The notes below the pieces were generated by a model that saw only the letters and a program-made list of their open reading frames with translations, ran no database searches and had not been told where the DNA came from. From Rhizophagus irregularis (taxonomy: Eukaryota; Glomeromycota; Glomeromycetes; Glomerales; Glomeraceae): 64,000 nucleotides of DNA. Shown one piece after another: positions 1 through 11,800 of this stretch. The first letter of the stretch is position 1. Each line of letters begins with the position of its first letter. The position numbers were made by a program, and so were the translations under genes. The stretch covers positions 186,001-250,000 of the forward strand of contig NC_089430.1 of the NCBI RefSeq assembly GCF_026210795.1. The letters run 5' to 3'.

Positions 1-1113
1 ACAATCTTGTTAAATAAAATTACATCAAAAGAAAAAATACTACTAATTTATACACGTCATAAATATTATATTGGCAAGGAAATATTTATACAAAGTAATG
101 ATCACATGACTTCTTGTTAATCCAAGCCAAAATAGTTCTTTTGTTTTCGACTGAGGAACAGTAACATGAAAAATTTGACAACGTTTGCCTGGTTGTTTTA
201 AATCCAATTTTATTGAATCGCATGCCAATGATTTGTACGTAAACTTAGATCCAAATTGCGCTTTCTCGTAATCGAATAATTTGACAAATAACACCCACAA
301 CGTTTCGGTTTCAGACGAATAAACTCGAGAATGGCCATATTTTTGATAAATAGGCGTAGTGATTATTTCCTTGCAGAATACAGATTTTCCTCATGTTGAA
401 CTAATTTATTGACTGATGGCAAAGAAGTTTCTCCTGTATATATATATCTGCTGATGCTCGATTAATTTGTCGACTGATGGCACGAAAGTTTCTCCTGTCT
501 GTTGATGCTCGATTAATTGTTGACCGAAGAGGATACAGAATTTCCTCTTATTTGTTGATGCTCGATTGATTTATCAAGTGAGAACACTTTGACGACAGTG
601 CTAACAACATATCTTCCAACTTTTGCAACCAAATAAATTTTATTGGTAACTTTACTTATTTTCTGTACCCAAGGCACGAGAACTTTTAAACATTACAGTA
701 TACAAGTACTGGATGCTCACAACATCGGACGCTTTTCCATTGTTACCATTAAAACATAAGGAAACAAAATGCCAGTTGTTAGGCTTTAAAAGTATCTTTG
801 TATGTATCATCACATGGATAGTTGAAAGCAGTAGAGTCAGCTTTTGTTAATAACGCAACTTTGCCCCGAATTATTAATTCAAAAACTTGGTACATTATTC
901 TACGCTATGATTCATCGAAATCATAGTCAGTCCTATCGGAAATTTCTATTAATAATATATTGTCAGTACCTTCATGTAGTTTAAACGAAAATTATACTAG
1001 CAACAGTGTTTAATTTTCGTTACCCATGTGAAATTGGTTATGGCTAGAGATGCAAAGACTTTAATAACTAGCTGCGATGACTTATGACGAATATTTTTGT
1101 GTCATATTTAAGG
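1..1113. other. Intergenic stretch with diverged short repeats
   Basis: No gene is recognised. From about 395 to 580 a loosely conserved unit of about 70 bases recurs three to four times; its core reads GATGCTCGATTAATTTGTCG and is followed by a CTGATGGCA...GTTTCTCCTG segment. An open frame on the minus strand at 43-300 has no family signature and no convincing start context, so I leave it uncalled. Confidence 0.4.
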
Positions 1114-1121
1114 TCCATAGG

Positions 1122-1917
1122 TAGGGATGGAAAAAGTTCCAAATGGAGTGACTTGAGTTGGTTTTGGAGCCAAACGTCGGAACCATTTTTTAAGCCGAAC
1201 CGAGCAGCGCGAACGGAACGAATGGTTCTATGAGAGTCGACTCCGAAAGTCGACTTTGAAAGTCGGTTTGAAACCGGTTCTGTTCGTCTTATTTTATCAA
1301 ACAATAAAATTTAAAATGTATACTAAATTAATACTTGTCATTTGTCAATATATCATGATTATCAAATCTACCGTTTAATTATATTTTGTAACAGTAAGCG
1401 ATATATTTGTGTTCTGTTGAAATCGCCACATGAAAACAAATAATTGTTATTACAAATTGTCAATCTTTCTATAATAAATTTAATTAAATAAATAAACAGT
1501 TGAATTTCCACATGAAAACTTAAATAATTGTTATCTCAAACGTCATAAGCCTAAAGCGAAAAAAAATTAATGGCTTTAACAATACAAGCAACGAGCGTCG
1601 TATCAGATCGAGCGTTTTCGATCGCTGAAATGCGATTACAAAGACTCGGAATCGTTTATACCACGGCGAGGGCAAGTTTATGTGCGAAAAGTTGGATGGA
1701 TAATTTGGTAAAAGTTCCTTAATTACTATAAATAGTGAACAATTAACAGTAACAGTAACAATAACTGATAACAATAACATTGTAAATAGCGAACATTATT
1801 CTATATAACTAAATCATATTAACGAACATTTAATAATAATAAAGATATCATTTAATAAAATTTATTATTTTGAATATCGTATTCTTTGAACTAATTTGTC
1901 GAATCGACCCATCCCTA
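1122..1917 (+). mobile_element. Deleted hAT-family DNA transposon, 796 bp
   Basis: The ends are a 9-bp terminal inverted repeat, TAGGGATGG at 1122-1130 and its complement CCATCCCTA at 1909-1917. They are flanked by identical 8-bp direct repeats TCCATAGG (1114-1121 and 1918-1925). An 8-bp duplication is the hallmark of hAT transposition. Inside, near the right end, a short frame encodes the hAT C-terminal dimerisation segment, which supports the family call independently. The rest of the transposase is gone, so the copy cannot move itself. The subterminal part near 1150-1290 holds repeated GGTTC/GTCGACT motifs. Confidence 0.9.
1555..1722 (+). pseudogene. hAT transposase C-terminal dimerisation fragment
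   Basis: The frame from the stop at 1552 to the TAA at 1720-1722 encodes about 55 residues. They include ATSVVSDRAFSIAEMRL and, downstream, ARASLCAKSWMDNL. This is the pattern of the hAT dimerisation domain: an alanine/threonine-rich helix, S(E/D)RxFS, then LxxKSW near the C-terminus. It ends 195 bp before the right terminal repeat of the surrounding element, as expected for the 3' end of a hAT transposase. The catalytic RNase H-like part and the BED finger are absent, so this is a relic. Confidence 0.85.
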
Positions 1918-2150
1918 TCCATAGGTTCTGGCATGTTCGAAAACAAAGATTTTTGTAAATTTTTTGATGCGGTGGCTTATACGAATATCTCACTTGTCCT
2001 CACATACGTTAGTTTGCACCAATAAAATTTCACAAAAAACAGTATAAAACCCGAAAATGTCAGTCACGTTACTCTGTCTTGTTAACTCGCGAACGCTTTC
2101 TCTGTTCGATCGCGCAGCATAATAAAATGAGGTCATTCTTATGAAATTTT

Positions 2151-2445
2151 AACAATAAATCAAACTGAGTTGATTTTATGAGGTATTGATTTCCTTAACA
2201 AGGTTAACAAAAGAACGGAAAAAATTATCGCCATAACTAAGCAATAAATCAAACTGAGTTGATTTTTATGAGGCATTGATTTCCTTAACAGGAAACGGAA
2301 AAAATTATCGCCATCATTAACGGAGTCTATCTAATTATTTCTTAACAATAAATCAAACTGAGTTGATTTTTATGAGGCATTGATTTCCTTAACAAGGTTA
2401 ACAAGGGAAACGGAAAAAATTATCGCCATAACAAGAAGTCTATCT
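2151..2445 (+). repeat. Three tandem copies of a roughly 90-100 bp unit
   Basis: The block beginning AACAATAAATCAAACTGAGT and ending AAATTATCGCCAT occurs three times (about 2151-2238, 2241-2320 and 2344-2432). The middle copy lacks part of the AAGGTTAAC stretch. Spacer lengths differ between copies. No coding potential is seen; the array lies immediately upstream of the 2596 gene. Confidence 0.8.
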
Positions 2446-2595
2446 TATTATTAAATATTCATGATGTATTTAAGACCCAAACTTTCTCAAAGGTGCTTCA
2501 TATTTTTTTCTCTTAACAAAAACTAATAAATACATAAAATTTTCCACAAAATTTTCTTTTGAATTTTTTTTTTTTTACTAACGTAATTATCAAGG

Positions 2596-3946
2596 ATGTC
2601 GAATGGTAAGTGTAAAACCTTACTAGTATGTTTTTTGCAAGCGAAGAAGCGGAAGCTATGTACCTTGCTTGATTTATAATTAAGAAACTGCTTCATCTAC
2701 GTCTTTATCGTCTTTATCGTTATCGTCTTTATCGTTATCGTCTTTATCGTCTTTATCGTTTTTATCGTCTTTATCGTCTTCATAGTCGTCTTTATCGACT
2801 TTATCGTTATCGTCATTATCGTCATTATCGTCATTATCGTCTTTATAGTCGTCTTTATCGACTTTATCGTTATCGTCATTATCGTCTTTATCGTCATTAT
2901 CGTCTTTATAGTCGTCTTTATCGACTTTATCGTTATCGTCATTATCGTCATTATCGTCATTATCGTCTTTATCGTCTTTATCGTCTTTATCGTTATCGTC
3001 TTTATCGTCATCTTTATCGACTTTTATTGCAAGTATACTAATATCCTTTTTTTGTACAAAAGAAAAACCGATCGCTTGTCATGGATGTGGAAAAGATAAT
3101 CATAGTGTATATTTCAGTGGAAATATACACAGTCTTTCAGCCGAAGAAATCGAAGCGTGGTTGAAGTCTATAGAAGCTCCTCCATTCGTTCACGTCAATA
3201 AAAGTATTGACCATGGGTAAGTAGTGTCTATTTATATTTTATGTCTCTTGATTATCTTGATTAACAGAATTAATAATGTCAGGTACGGAGTTGTTCATTG
3301 TAACACATATGAAGACGCATGCGTTTTTTTTCATAAAATGAAACTTAAAAAGTATTTTGGCCCATCCGAGACTGTGATGAAGTTTTCCGAAGCTAGAGAG
3401 TTTAGATCAAAAAAACTTATAGAATATAGAGAAGTAAGTTTCCTGGTTAAAATTTATCTCTATATCTCTTCTAATTTCCTATATTTCTTTTTATTTACAT
3501 TTAGATTAATCCTCAGTCCTCAACAATAACTTCAACTTTCTCTTCAACCTCTTCAATTTCCTCTTCGACCTCTTCAACTTTGATCGCTTCTTCTGCTTCG
3601 ATGATTTCTACTTCTTCAATTCCTATGACCACTTTGAAGCCCTCTTCGGATCAATCAAAGAATGATACACCAATTCCAGTAACAGACTTAACTCAAATAC
3701 CATCTAAAAAGGTACTTGGTGCTTAATTATTTCTTGTGTTTTATTTCAATAATATTGATAATAAACTTTTTTTTTTCTTTGAAAAAAAAGCAAAAATTAG
3801 AAATTGATTGTCTCGAATGTGCCAAACTAAATAACCAAATTGACTCTTTAAAATCAAAAGTAATTTCTTTACAAGACGATTTGGTTACTGCTCAAAAAAA
3901 AATCATAGCGTATCAAGATCTCATCGTCGAAAGTCAAAAAAAGTAA
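2596..3946 (+). CDS. Hypothetical RRM-like protein with Ser/Thr-rich linker and C-terminal coiled coil (5 exons)
   Basis: My model is exons 2596-2605, 3063-3216, 3283-3433, 3505-3711 and 3791-3946. All introns are GT-AG, phases agree, and the total is 225 residues. The start is the ATG at 2596, three codons before a GTAAGT donor. Residues 4-105 carry a CxxC pair (CHGCGK), then VYFSGN, which resembles RNP2 of an RNA-recognition motif, and later GYGVVHCNTYEDA, which resembles RNP1; intron 2 splits the latter. Exon 4 (about residues 106-174) is almost all Ser, Thr and Ile. Residues 175-225 form a heptad-like coiled coil with a second CxxC (CLEC). RNA binding is inferred from the RRM-like pattern only; I do not recognise a named orthologue. 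Confidence 0.7.
2697..3026. repeat. Intronic minisatellite of TCGTCTTTA and TCGTTA units
   Basis: About 330 bases are built from 9-base units (TCGTCTTTA, TCGTCATTA) mixed with 6-base units (TCGTTA). They lie wholly inside intron 1 (2606-3062) of the gene starting at 2596. Larger blocks of about 70 bases are repeated too, showing a second level of duplication. The resulting minus-strand open frame is an artefact of the period being a multiple of three. Confidence 0.9.
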
Positions 3947-5043
3947 AGTGACTTTCATGTAAAAACGATTTAAGATGATCTTTAAGTGTTAAAAGTCAAT
4001 GATCGTTGACCAGTTTTTTTTTATCCCTTTTCCGCAGTTTATCATTTGATACTGCAGTATTTTCTTTTATTGGATCATAAACTAATATAAAGATTATGAA
4101 TAGTAATGATAAAAAGAAAAGAAAATTATAGTTCTTTAAACAAGTCATTCAACTAGTTAAATTTTTTCTTTTTATTTTTACCCTTTGTCATTATATTTAA
4201 ATTTTGTAGCAATGAAAATATGTATAAAATAAAAAAAAAACAGTGCGATTTATATTAGTTGAAAATTAAGTTTATTATTAAAATATGGAAAGCAATAAAA
4301 AAAAATTTTATGTAGATGTATTTTGTGTTTTAAGGTGTTTCAAAACCAAAAATCAAGTGTCCAACGTTCATCCGGATCAAAATTTATATTAGTATCCATG
4401 TCACATCTACAACTCACAGCAACACTCGATATATAAACGGTTAGATCGAAGTTTACTTTCACTAAAAACAAGATTCTGATAAATAAATGTAGTTAGCTTT
4501 CAGTTAAATAGTTTTTAAAAAGAAATGAAAAGGATCATTTACCTGAAAAAAATTATTAACGTCTAACAGCTTTGATAGGATCATATATAAGGGAGCATAG
4601 AGGATTTTTATTTTTTTTAATGAAAAATTTTCATTTTAACAATCAGTATAAATAAAAGAATCATACGAGTGTCATTATTGTTAACTCCATCCCATGTTAC
4701 TGTTGCAGCTAATTTATTTTTCCCAACTTTTTCGACGGTGAACGGTGAAGGTATAAATTGTCTTGGAGTCAGTCACAAAGAGAAGGGAAAGAACAAATAC
4801 AAGAATGATACTTAAGTTCATTAATCATCTTTAACAATATTTGTACGGTATTATTGATTAACATGTTATATAATCTTAAATGTTAATCTTTAAATGAATT
4901 TCATTTATTTATACAATACAGTATATTAAAAAACAAATTACAGTATTTTTGTTTGTTAAAATAAATATAAGAAGTAGTGTATTTATCTAAAAAAGAAGAA
5001 ATAATTTTTCGCGGCGTTCATAATTTGAAAAAAATTGAAACTA
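3947..5043. other. Intergenic stretch, nothing recognised
   Basis: A+T-rich sequence after the stop of the upstream gene. I see no coding exon, no inverted-repeat pair and no RNA gene. Confidence 0.4.
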
Positions 5044-5332
5044 GGCCTGTTCAATTCTGATCGTTCGGGTTTTTTGATCGAAAATCCATTAACCAATCCT
5101 ATCATGTGATCAAATCAAAATTGAGTACTTTGATCGGCTTATTGAACGCAATGAACGGTCACCTTATTTTTCGTATGATAAAATATTTTTCTTTTTTAAA
5201 AATGGCAAATAAGAAATACCATAAAGATATGTTAAACTTTTTGAGGGCGCGTATTAAAATGAAACTGATCAGGTCACAATTTCATCATCAATTCAAACCC
5301 GATCAAAATCCCGAACAATCAGAATTGAGACC
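5044..5332. mobile_element. MITE with about 25-bp imperfect terminal inverted repeats
   Basis: The left end (5044-5069, with TTCAATTCTGATCGTTCGGG) is complementary to the right end (5310-5332, CCCGAACAATCAGAATTGAG). The interior repeats GATCAAA/TTTGATC. An open frame at 5106-5339 runs into the right repeat and has no family match, so it is not called as a gene. I could not fix a target duplication. Confidence 0.7.
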
Positions 5333-5617
5333 ATTATGAGAAATCGTATCCTTTCTCATGAAATAAATGTTTCATAATTTTCGTTTATAAGTGAACCGTT
5401 TATTTATCTCTCCGATTTCTGGTATCTTATATTCTTGAATATCCAGCTGCCCTTTTAAGGTTAGCAATCTTTGTTTTGTACACTACTCTGTTCTTGTCAT
5501 AATATTAAAATAAAAATAAAATAAAAAAATGTAAGCATAGAACTATATCGAAGGGTGGGTCACGTAACCTCTGTATTTTATTCGTATAATTTGGCCATAG
5601 TTATTACCTTTCTAAAG

Positions 5618-5996
5618 TAAGGCTGCTCCAATTTGATAGTTTGTTTAACGTCCTAACTTTATATAAAAATTGAGGGGGGGGAGGGGGTCAAATTAAGTAA
5701 ACATTTAAAAATAAACATAGTTTTTTCTTTATCACTCAATGCATTTTTACTAAAAATACATCTTAATTTATTACAGATAATGCAATTAATAAGTTTACAT
5801 ATATTACTTTTATTAATTATACCATTTTCTTTGGTAGATTCAATTACACTGGAAAGAAATTCTTTTAAATATTATACAGATCGGTGATGTTATTATAAGT
5901 CACGTGATATAACATATGTTTGTTTATTTTTAAAAATTTTTCAAAAATGAGGGGGGTGGGGTACGTTAAACAAACTATTAAATTGGAGTGGCCTAA
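5618..5996. mobile_element. MITE with about 36-bp terminal inverted repeats
   Basis: The left end TAAGGCTGCTCCAATTTGAT continues into AGTTTGTTTAACGT. The right end (5961-5996) is its complement with a few changes. Both arms are bordered inward by G-runs (GAGGGGGGGGAGGGGG on the left, GAGGGGGGTGGGG on the right). The element belongs to the same family as the outer element at 7639, which starts TAAGGCCAGACCAATTTGAT. The exact target duplication is ambiguous. Confidence 0.8.
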
Positions 5997-6079
5997 GAAT
6001 AAAAAAAAAATGTAAGGAATATTGATTTCACCACGTGACTTCTAAATGCTTCTTGTGTTACTGCATAAAGGGTCTAGAG

Positions 6080-6989
6080 TAGTGCTTCGATCCATGCACG
6101 GATGAAACCGCGGTATCCGGATATCCGAAAAAAAAAAATAGCTATCCGGATACCGCGGTTTTATCCGGATAAAATATCCAGATAGAAAACATCCGGTTTG
6201 ACCCGTTATCCGGATAAAAAAAATTATAAAAATTTTTTTTTAATCATTTAAATTACTTATTTATTGAAATTATTATCTATTAAATTACCATTTGTTAAAA
6301 TCATACTAAAATTACTAGTAGAATATTCAATGGTCGGTAGTAATTCAGGCCATCTATAATGCCAGCCCGAATTTTGCGAAATTGATATTTGTCAAGAGGC
6401 AGCAGTATCCGGTCCAGCTAAACAAAATTTGGGATTTTTGTAATTTTGGCCACCATTATATGATGTTTGGCCCAAATTACTGTTGATTTATGATTTAAAA
6501 AAAAAGATTTTTTCTAATAGTTAGGTTGAATTGATTAATTTTATATTACAAAATAGTATATAAATCTAATAAAAATAATTAGTTTATGCATAATCTTCCA
6601 TTATTTTACGATTTTAATGTGTTTTTATATTTATAATAACAGATAATGTATTTATTGCAAAATTTTATGTTTCTCAAATTTTCAAAAAATTGACATAATT
6701 CAGGCAAATTCGTAGTGCCAGCCGAAATTAAAATTTTATTTTATTTAAAATTAATAAAATATCACTAATTTCGTTAAAAATATCAAGTCAAAATTTAATT
6801 AAGTTAATGCCACTGATATTATTTGTTAAGATCGATCAATGAAAAAATTTTTTTAAATTTAATCTTATCCAGGTTTTGGTTTCTATCTGGATATATCTGG
6901 ATTTATACCTGAACTGGATAATCTGGATAAAACCTGGATAATTTTTTTAATTTATCCGGATAACGGTTTCTACCTGGATCGAAGCACTA
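6080..6989. mobile_element. Non-autonomous hAT element with perfect 15-bp TIRs
   Basis: TAGTGCTTCGATCCA at 6080-6094 is matched exactly in reverse complement at 6975-6989. Flanking octamers are GTCTAGAG (6072-6079) and GTCAAGAG (6990-6997), seven of eight identical, which fits an aged hAT duplication. Both subterminal regions are packed with ATCCGGAT-type palindromes, which typically serve as transposase-binding sites. No coding remnant is seen in the 910 bp. Confidence 0.85.
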
Positions 6990-7070
6990 GTCAAGAGTGT
7001 AATTTACAGTCATTTAGCATTTCAAACTTCTGTTTTCTAGTAATAAATAAAAGTAGTTTCATTTCGAATA

Positions 7071-7447
7071 TAGAGTTTGGAATCGATTAAGGTTAATCAA
7101 TTAATTAATCGACTAAGACGGTTAATCAATTAAGGTATCTCAAAAATTGGTTAATCGATTAAAATTATCAACCCATAATTCTGGTCAAATTATCTAATGC
7201 AGCCCAGAGCTGTGATTTTTGGTCACATGTTCTCCGAACTTGGAAGAATTTGTATTAATTTTTTAATGATAATAATAATAAATAAGACTTTCCTATAACT
7301 AAATGTATGATCAAAAACAATTTGGTGCAATCTGTGGTCAAAAAAAAAATTTTTAATATTTTAATATTAATCGATTATTAATCGATTAGGGCCCTTGGTT
7401 AATTGATTATTAATCAATTAAGGCTTTTTGGTCAGTTCCAACCTCTA
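7071..7447. mobile_element. hAT-like MITE rich in TTAATCGATTAA palindromes
   Basis: The left end TAGAGTTTGGAA (7071-7082) pairs with the right end TTCCAACCTCTA (7436-7447), with one mismatch. The flanks TTCGAATA and TTCGATGA agree at six of eight positions. Inside, both arms carry several copies of TTAATCGATTAA or TTAATCAATTAA. The element is 377 bp and non-coding. Confidence 0.7.
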
Positions 7448-8898
7448 TTCGATGAAACTAGAGAAATACTGTTTTAAATGATTTAAAATTTACTATTTAT
7501 TAAAACTATTAAAACGCATATACTGTAACTCTTCTTAAAATTACATTTGCAAAAGAAAGGATCTGGCAAAAACTTCTTACTATGGCGTAAATTTTTCACT
7601 GTTATTGGTGAACGTAATGTAAATATATTGGTTTAATGTAAGGCCAGACCAATTTGATTTTCCGTTTAACAAAATCCCCCCAAAATTTTAATTTAAATAG
7701 ACACCAAAAAAGCAAAAATTCATTAATTTTTTTAGATCTTCTCTCCTCCCTCTCAAAAATTTGTCTCTTACTATACATATTAAAAAAAAATTTTTTTTAT
7801 ATAATATTCCCCTCACTATGGAAATCTAATTTTTAGATATCTTTTTTTTTTTACTTTTTCCTCATATTTTCAAAATTTAATATTTAATAGTAAAAAATAA
7901 TTTAAAAAATTTTGTAAATTATTTTTAACCCTTTCTCCCCCCTCTCTTTTTTCAATAAAACTCTTGTTAAACCAGTGTTTGGCAAATGACTTGAAATGAA
8001 CAAATGACTCAAATGACAAGTCATTTGTCATTTGTCATTTGCAACTCAAATGACCTGTCATTTAAGTCATTTGAAAAATATTAAATATTCTGAGAATTTT
8101 TATTAATTATTTTGTTTATTTTTAATTAAGAAAACAAAAATATTAAAACAAAATTGGTTTAATATATATAATCAAAAAAGTTCCAATAGTAGTAAAGATT
8201 TTTAATCACGTGATTTTGTTATTATTTTTACAGGTTATTATTTGTTAATAATAATATTATTATAATTATTTCACTAATGATCATTTTATCCACACAGATA
8301 AAAGTTAATTAATTTTGCAATAAAATATTTAATTGTAACACATGTAGTGGATTCCATTTTTCACCATTTTTATATATAATTGTTGTCTTTATTTAATCAT
8401 AAGATGGCCATAATATTTATTTATGCATATAATTATATAATAAAATTATATATAATAAATAACATATCAAATATTATCACTTTAATAATTATGGTTGTAT
8501 TATTTATTATTTTCAGATTACAGTAAAAAATAAATACTTTGGTGAAATTGATTCTGTTATTTTATTTTTATTTTTAGAAAACAGAAAAGCGAAACAGTAG
8601 ATTCAATTACGCGGACAACATAAAATGAGTCTATATGTAATTCTATCACTACACGTCAAGCCACCCCGAAGCGTGACAAATTCTGTCCTTTATAGATATA
8701 GGTGAATACGAGTCAGAACCAAGAACTTTTCCAAGAACACCCACCTAATAGCACTAGTCGAGCCATAAAAAATAAAAATAAACTATCTAATGTCAAAGAC
8801 ATATTTTAGAAAACTATTTTGTAAAATAAGAAATAAATCTATATTATTGAACCCTATATTATCCCTATAAGTCCCGAATGTAAATAATTACTTGTCAT

Positions 8899-11800
8899 TT
8901 AACGAATATGGGCGTGATGATCATGGAAGATACCGTCCCTATAATAAGGAGTTGTAGCAACGTGTCGATGATTATAATTTCGACACGGAGATGAATTTTG
9001 AGTGGAAACGTCTGGAGCAGGAGGAGGAGGAGCTCTTTTCTTTTGTCGTTGTCTATAAAATCTTTTTTTGTTTTTAGTAATGGATAAAGTACTTTCCCAT
9101 TGTTTAATTAAGGAAGCACGACGTGACCAAATAAGTGTATCAATTGAAGACATTAAAGTTGAAAAAAATTTCAAAAATAAAGAAAATCGTAATTTTTTGT
9201 CTTTAATATAATTATAAAAAATTAATGTAAGGTCACTCAGGACCAAATGATGTATAAGTAAATATCCTGGGTGTGATTGTGGTAAAATATCATCAAAGGT
9301 CGTGTTAAAAAGAGGAGAACTACGTATAGTATCATCCAAATCGAAACCTGCATCTTTAGTATTCGTTATAATAAGTTCTTGTAAATCATGAGCAGCTTGT
9401 GTTAATATATTAATAATTTGATTTGAGTGTTCCTTGCACAAGCCCACGTGTACATTATCATCGCGAGCATAAGCGCATTCAATACATGGTATACTACCGA
9501 GAGAGTACAGACGAGGATAATTACGTTGTTGTATATCAATTGTCAGATATATAAAATTACATTTTTTAATTCTGTTTCCTTGTTGTTTAGAAACTTTGAT
9601 GCTACACAGAGCATCATGATCATTAGAATTTAACCATTCAAGGTGTTTTTCATTTATTAAGAAAAAGATTAAGTCCCATATTAAAAAATTTGATTGCTTC
9701 AATTTTTGTCGTGGGCTGACGATGCCTGATTGCATACGCGTATTGAAAATATTAATACAATTGGCTGAGTCAGTATAAATGTTGATTCTACAATTGAAAG
9801 GAGATATTATAAGTGCCGTGAGTATACCCATACTTTCACTTTTGGAAGAGGAAGGGAAAAAGACAGTAGATCCTTTGAAGTTAATTCGCGGTGTAAAAGG
9901 TTGAACCTGGGTCCATCCGTATCCACTAATACTATGGGTAGTGCCAATATACTGGACGGAACCATCTGTATAAAATGTTAATAAAATTTCTGATTCTAGT
10001 TTTTTGGCACAAGATTTTAATTCTATTTTGAGATCTGGGTGGCAAATTAAAGCGTGATCAATATGATTATCTATATTATTCGAGGGTGAAGAAGTATTTG
10101 GTGTTAAAGTAACGTCTAAAGGACGTTGTGAAGAAGTATTTAAAGGGGATTTATCTATTTTTATAAAATGTTCATACGCAATATGTCTAAGAGTATGAAA
10201 AGGTTTCGTAGCTACTACGAAAGTTTGGTGATTATAATATTCTAATAACGATTTGTATTCAAAAGAGGATTTTTTAAAAATATTAAATAACAATAATTTT
10301 TGTGTTCTTATTGCAATAACGTATGTTGGACGAGTGTCATGCGGATAGTAGGAATGTAAAAGGCAGCCCTTACACGCAATAAGGCCAAGTAATTGTTTTT
10401 TGGGTGTTAAATTATTATCGTGATGGGTTTGTTGGGGTATAAAATGTTGTAAATAAGAAATTGAAGTTGAACGATCTGTATCTTGTGATAAAGTTTTTCC
10501 AAAAATAACTTGTTTTTGTACATTATTCCAGTGTATTGACCATTGTGATTTAGGTATAGTAATAGCTGGGATAATTGAAGGTGATTTGTGTGTTCTACTG
10601 ATGTCACACACAACATCGTTAAGAGGGTGGATTAAGCGTAAATTATTACTAAGTACATAATTGTCCGTTAGTTTTTTGTACCATGTTGGGATTGGTCCGC
10701 TGTAATTGTTATTATTGTTTCTTTTTACATCAGGCCATGAAAGTAAATAGTTTCCATCTGATGAAATGACCTGATCCATATAGATAATATTTTTGGCTTT
10801 TAAAGATTGAATGTCAGCGGTAGAAAGATCTGACATATAATCTCGTATAGGGGTATTTCCTCCTAAAATGTTGATATCAAATGTGAAATTAATTGAAAAT
10901 CCATAATGATTTATTAATCCTAACGCTTTAGTTAGGTAGGTAGGCTTTGCAATATGGTCCATGTATGTATTAATGTTGGACCGAATAGTAGAATACCAGA
11001 TTTCTAATATCGTGTTGTATATTTTCTGAATCGCTATTTCACGAAGTACCAGTGTATTAAAAAGTGCACCTAAAATATTAAGTTGTTATTTCATTTGTAT
11101 ATCAAAGAAGTTGTTAATAGATTGAAACATGTTGTTGTAAATAATATTATCCGCTGTGTTCGATGAAAGGTTCAAACATTGTTTGAATAATCTCTTTAAT
11201 GGTCCCATCAGAGACTGACATTGTTTTAGATTGAGGATCGTATGTTGAAAAATATACTCCAATTTTGGTATAACTATTTTGTTAATAATATATTGTATAT
11301 GGTGATGCGTCAATTTTTTGTTTTTCATGATGTTGTAATGAGCCATCACTATTTGTTTGCCCTTTTGTATCGTTTGTGTTTGTTTATCTAATGCGTTGAT
11401 ATATAAGCCCAAGATGCGTTCACCTTTATTGCGTGACGTGATGGGTATTTCATATGGTCGATTGTTAATTGTAAGGGTAATATTTGGTTGTTTGATGGAG
11501 CGATCATTTGTTAAAATTTTGTATTTATCCATATTAACTTTGATATTATTAAGATCGTAAAAGAATTGGCTATTGATAATTTTTCTTCGATTTGTAATTG
11601 CGAAGAGCCAAACCATGTAGTGTCGTCTAAGTAGTCCACTACAGAGATATCATATGTATGAATGATATCATTATCTTTGTGTTAACAATTTTTCTTTTGT
11701 ATCGCAAAAGTAGAATAGTGTGAATGAGTCAATTGATTGATACGATGAAACATCAGATCATAATATATATTCCAAAGGAGTGGTGAAACAACTTCGCCTT

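Noticed and set aside
43-300. 85-codon minus-strand frame at the window edge
   Set aside because: No motif, and no upstream exon can be joined; left as uncalled.
2697-3011. Minus-strand open frame of Thr-Ile-Lys repeats
   Set aside because: It is the translation of an intronic minisatellite with a period divisible by three; no start context or homology.
5106-5339. 77-codon plus-strand frame
   Set aside because: It lies within a MITE and reads through its right terminal repeat.
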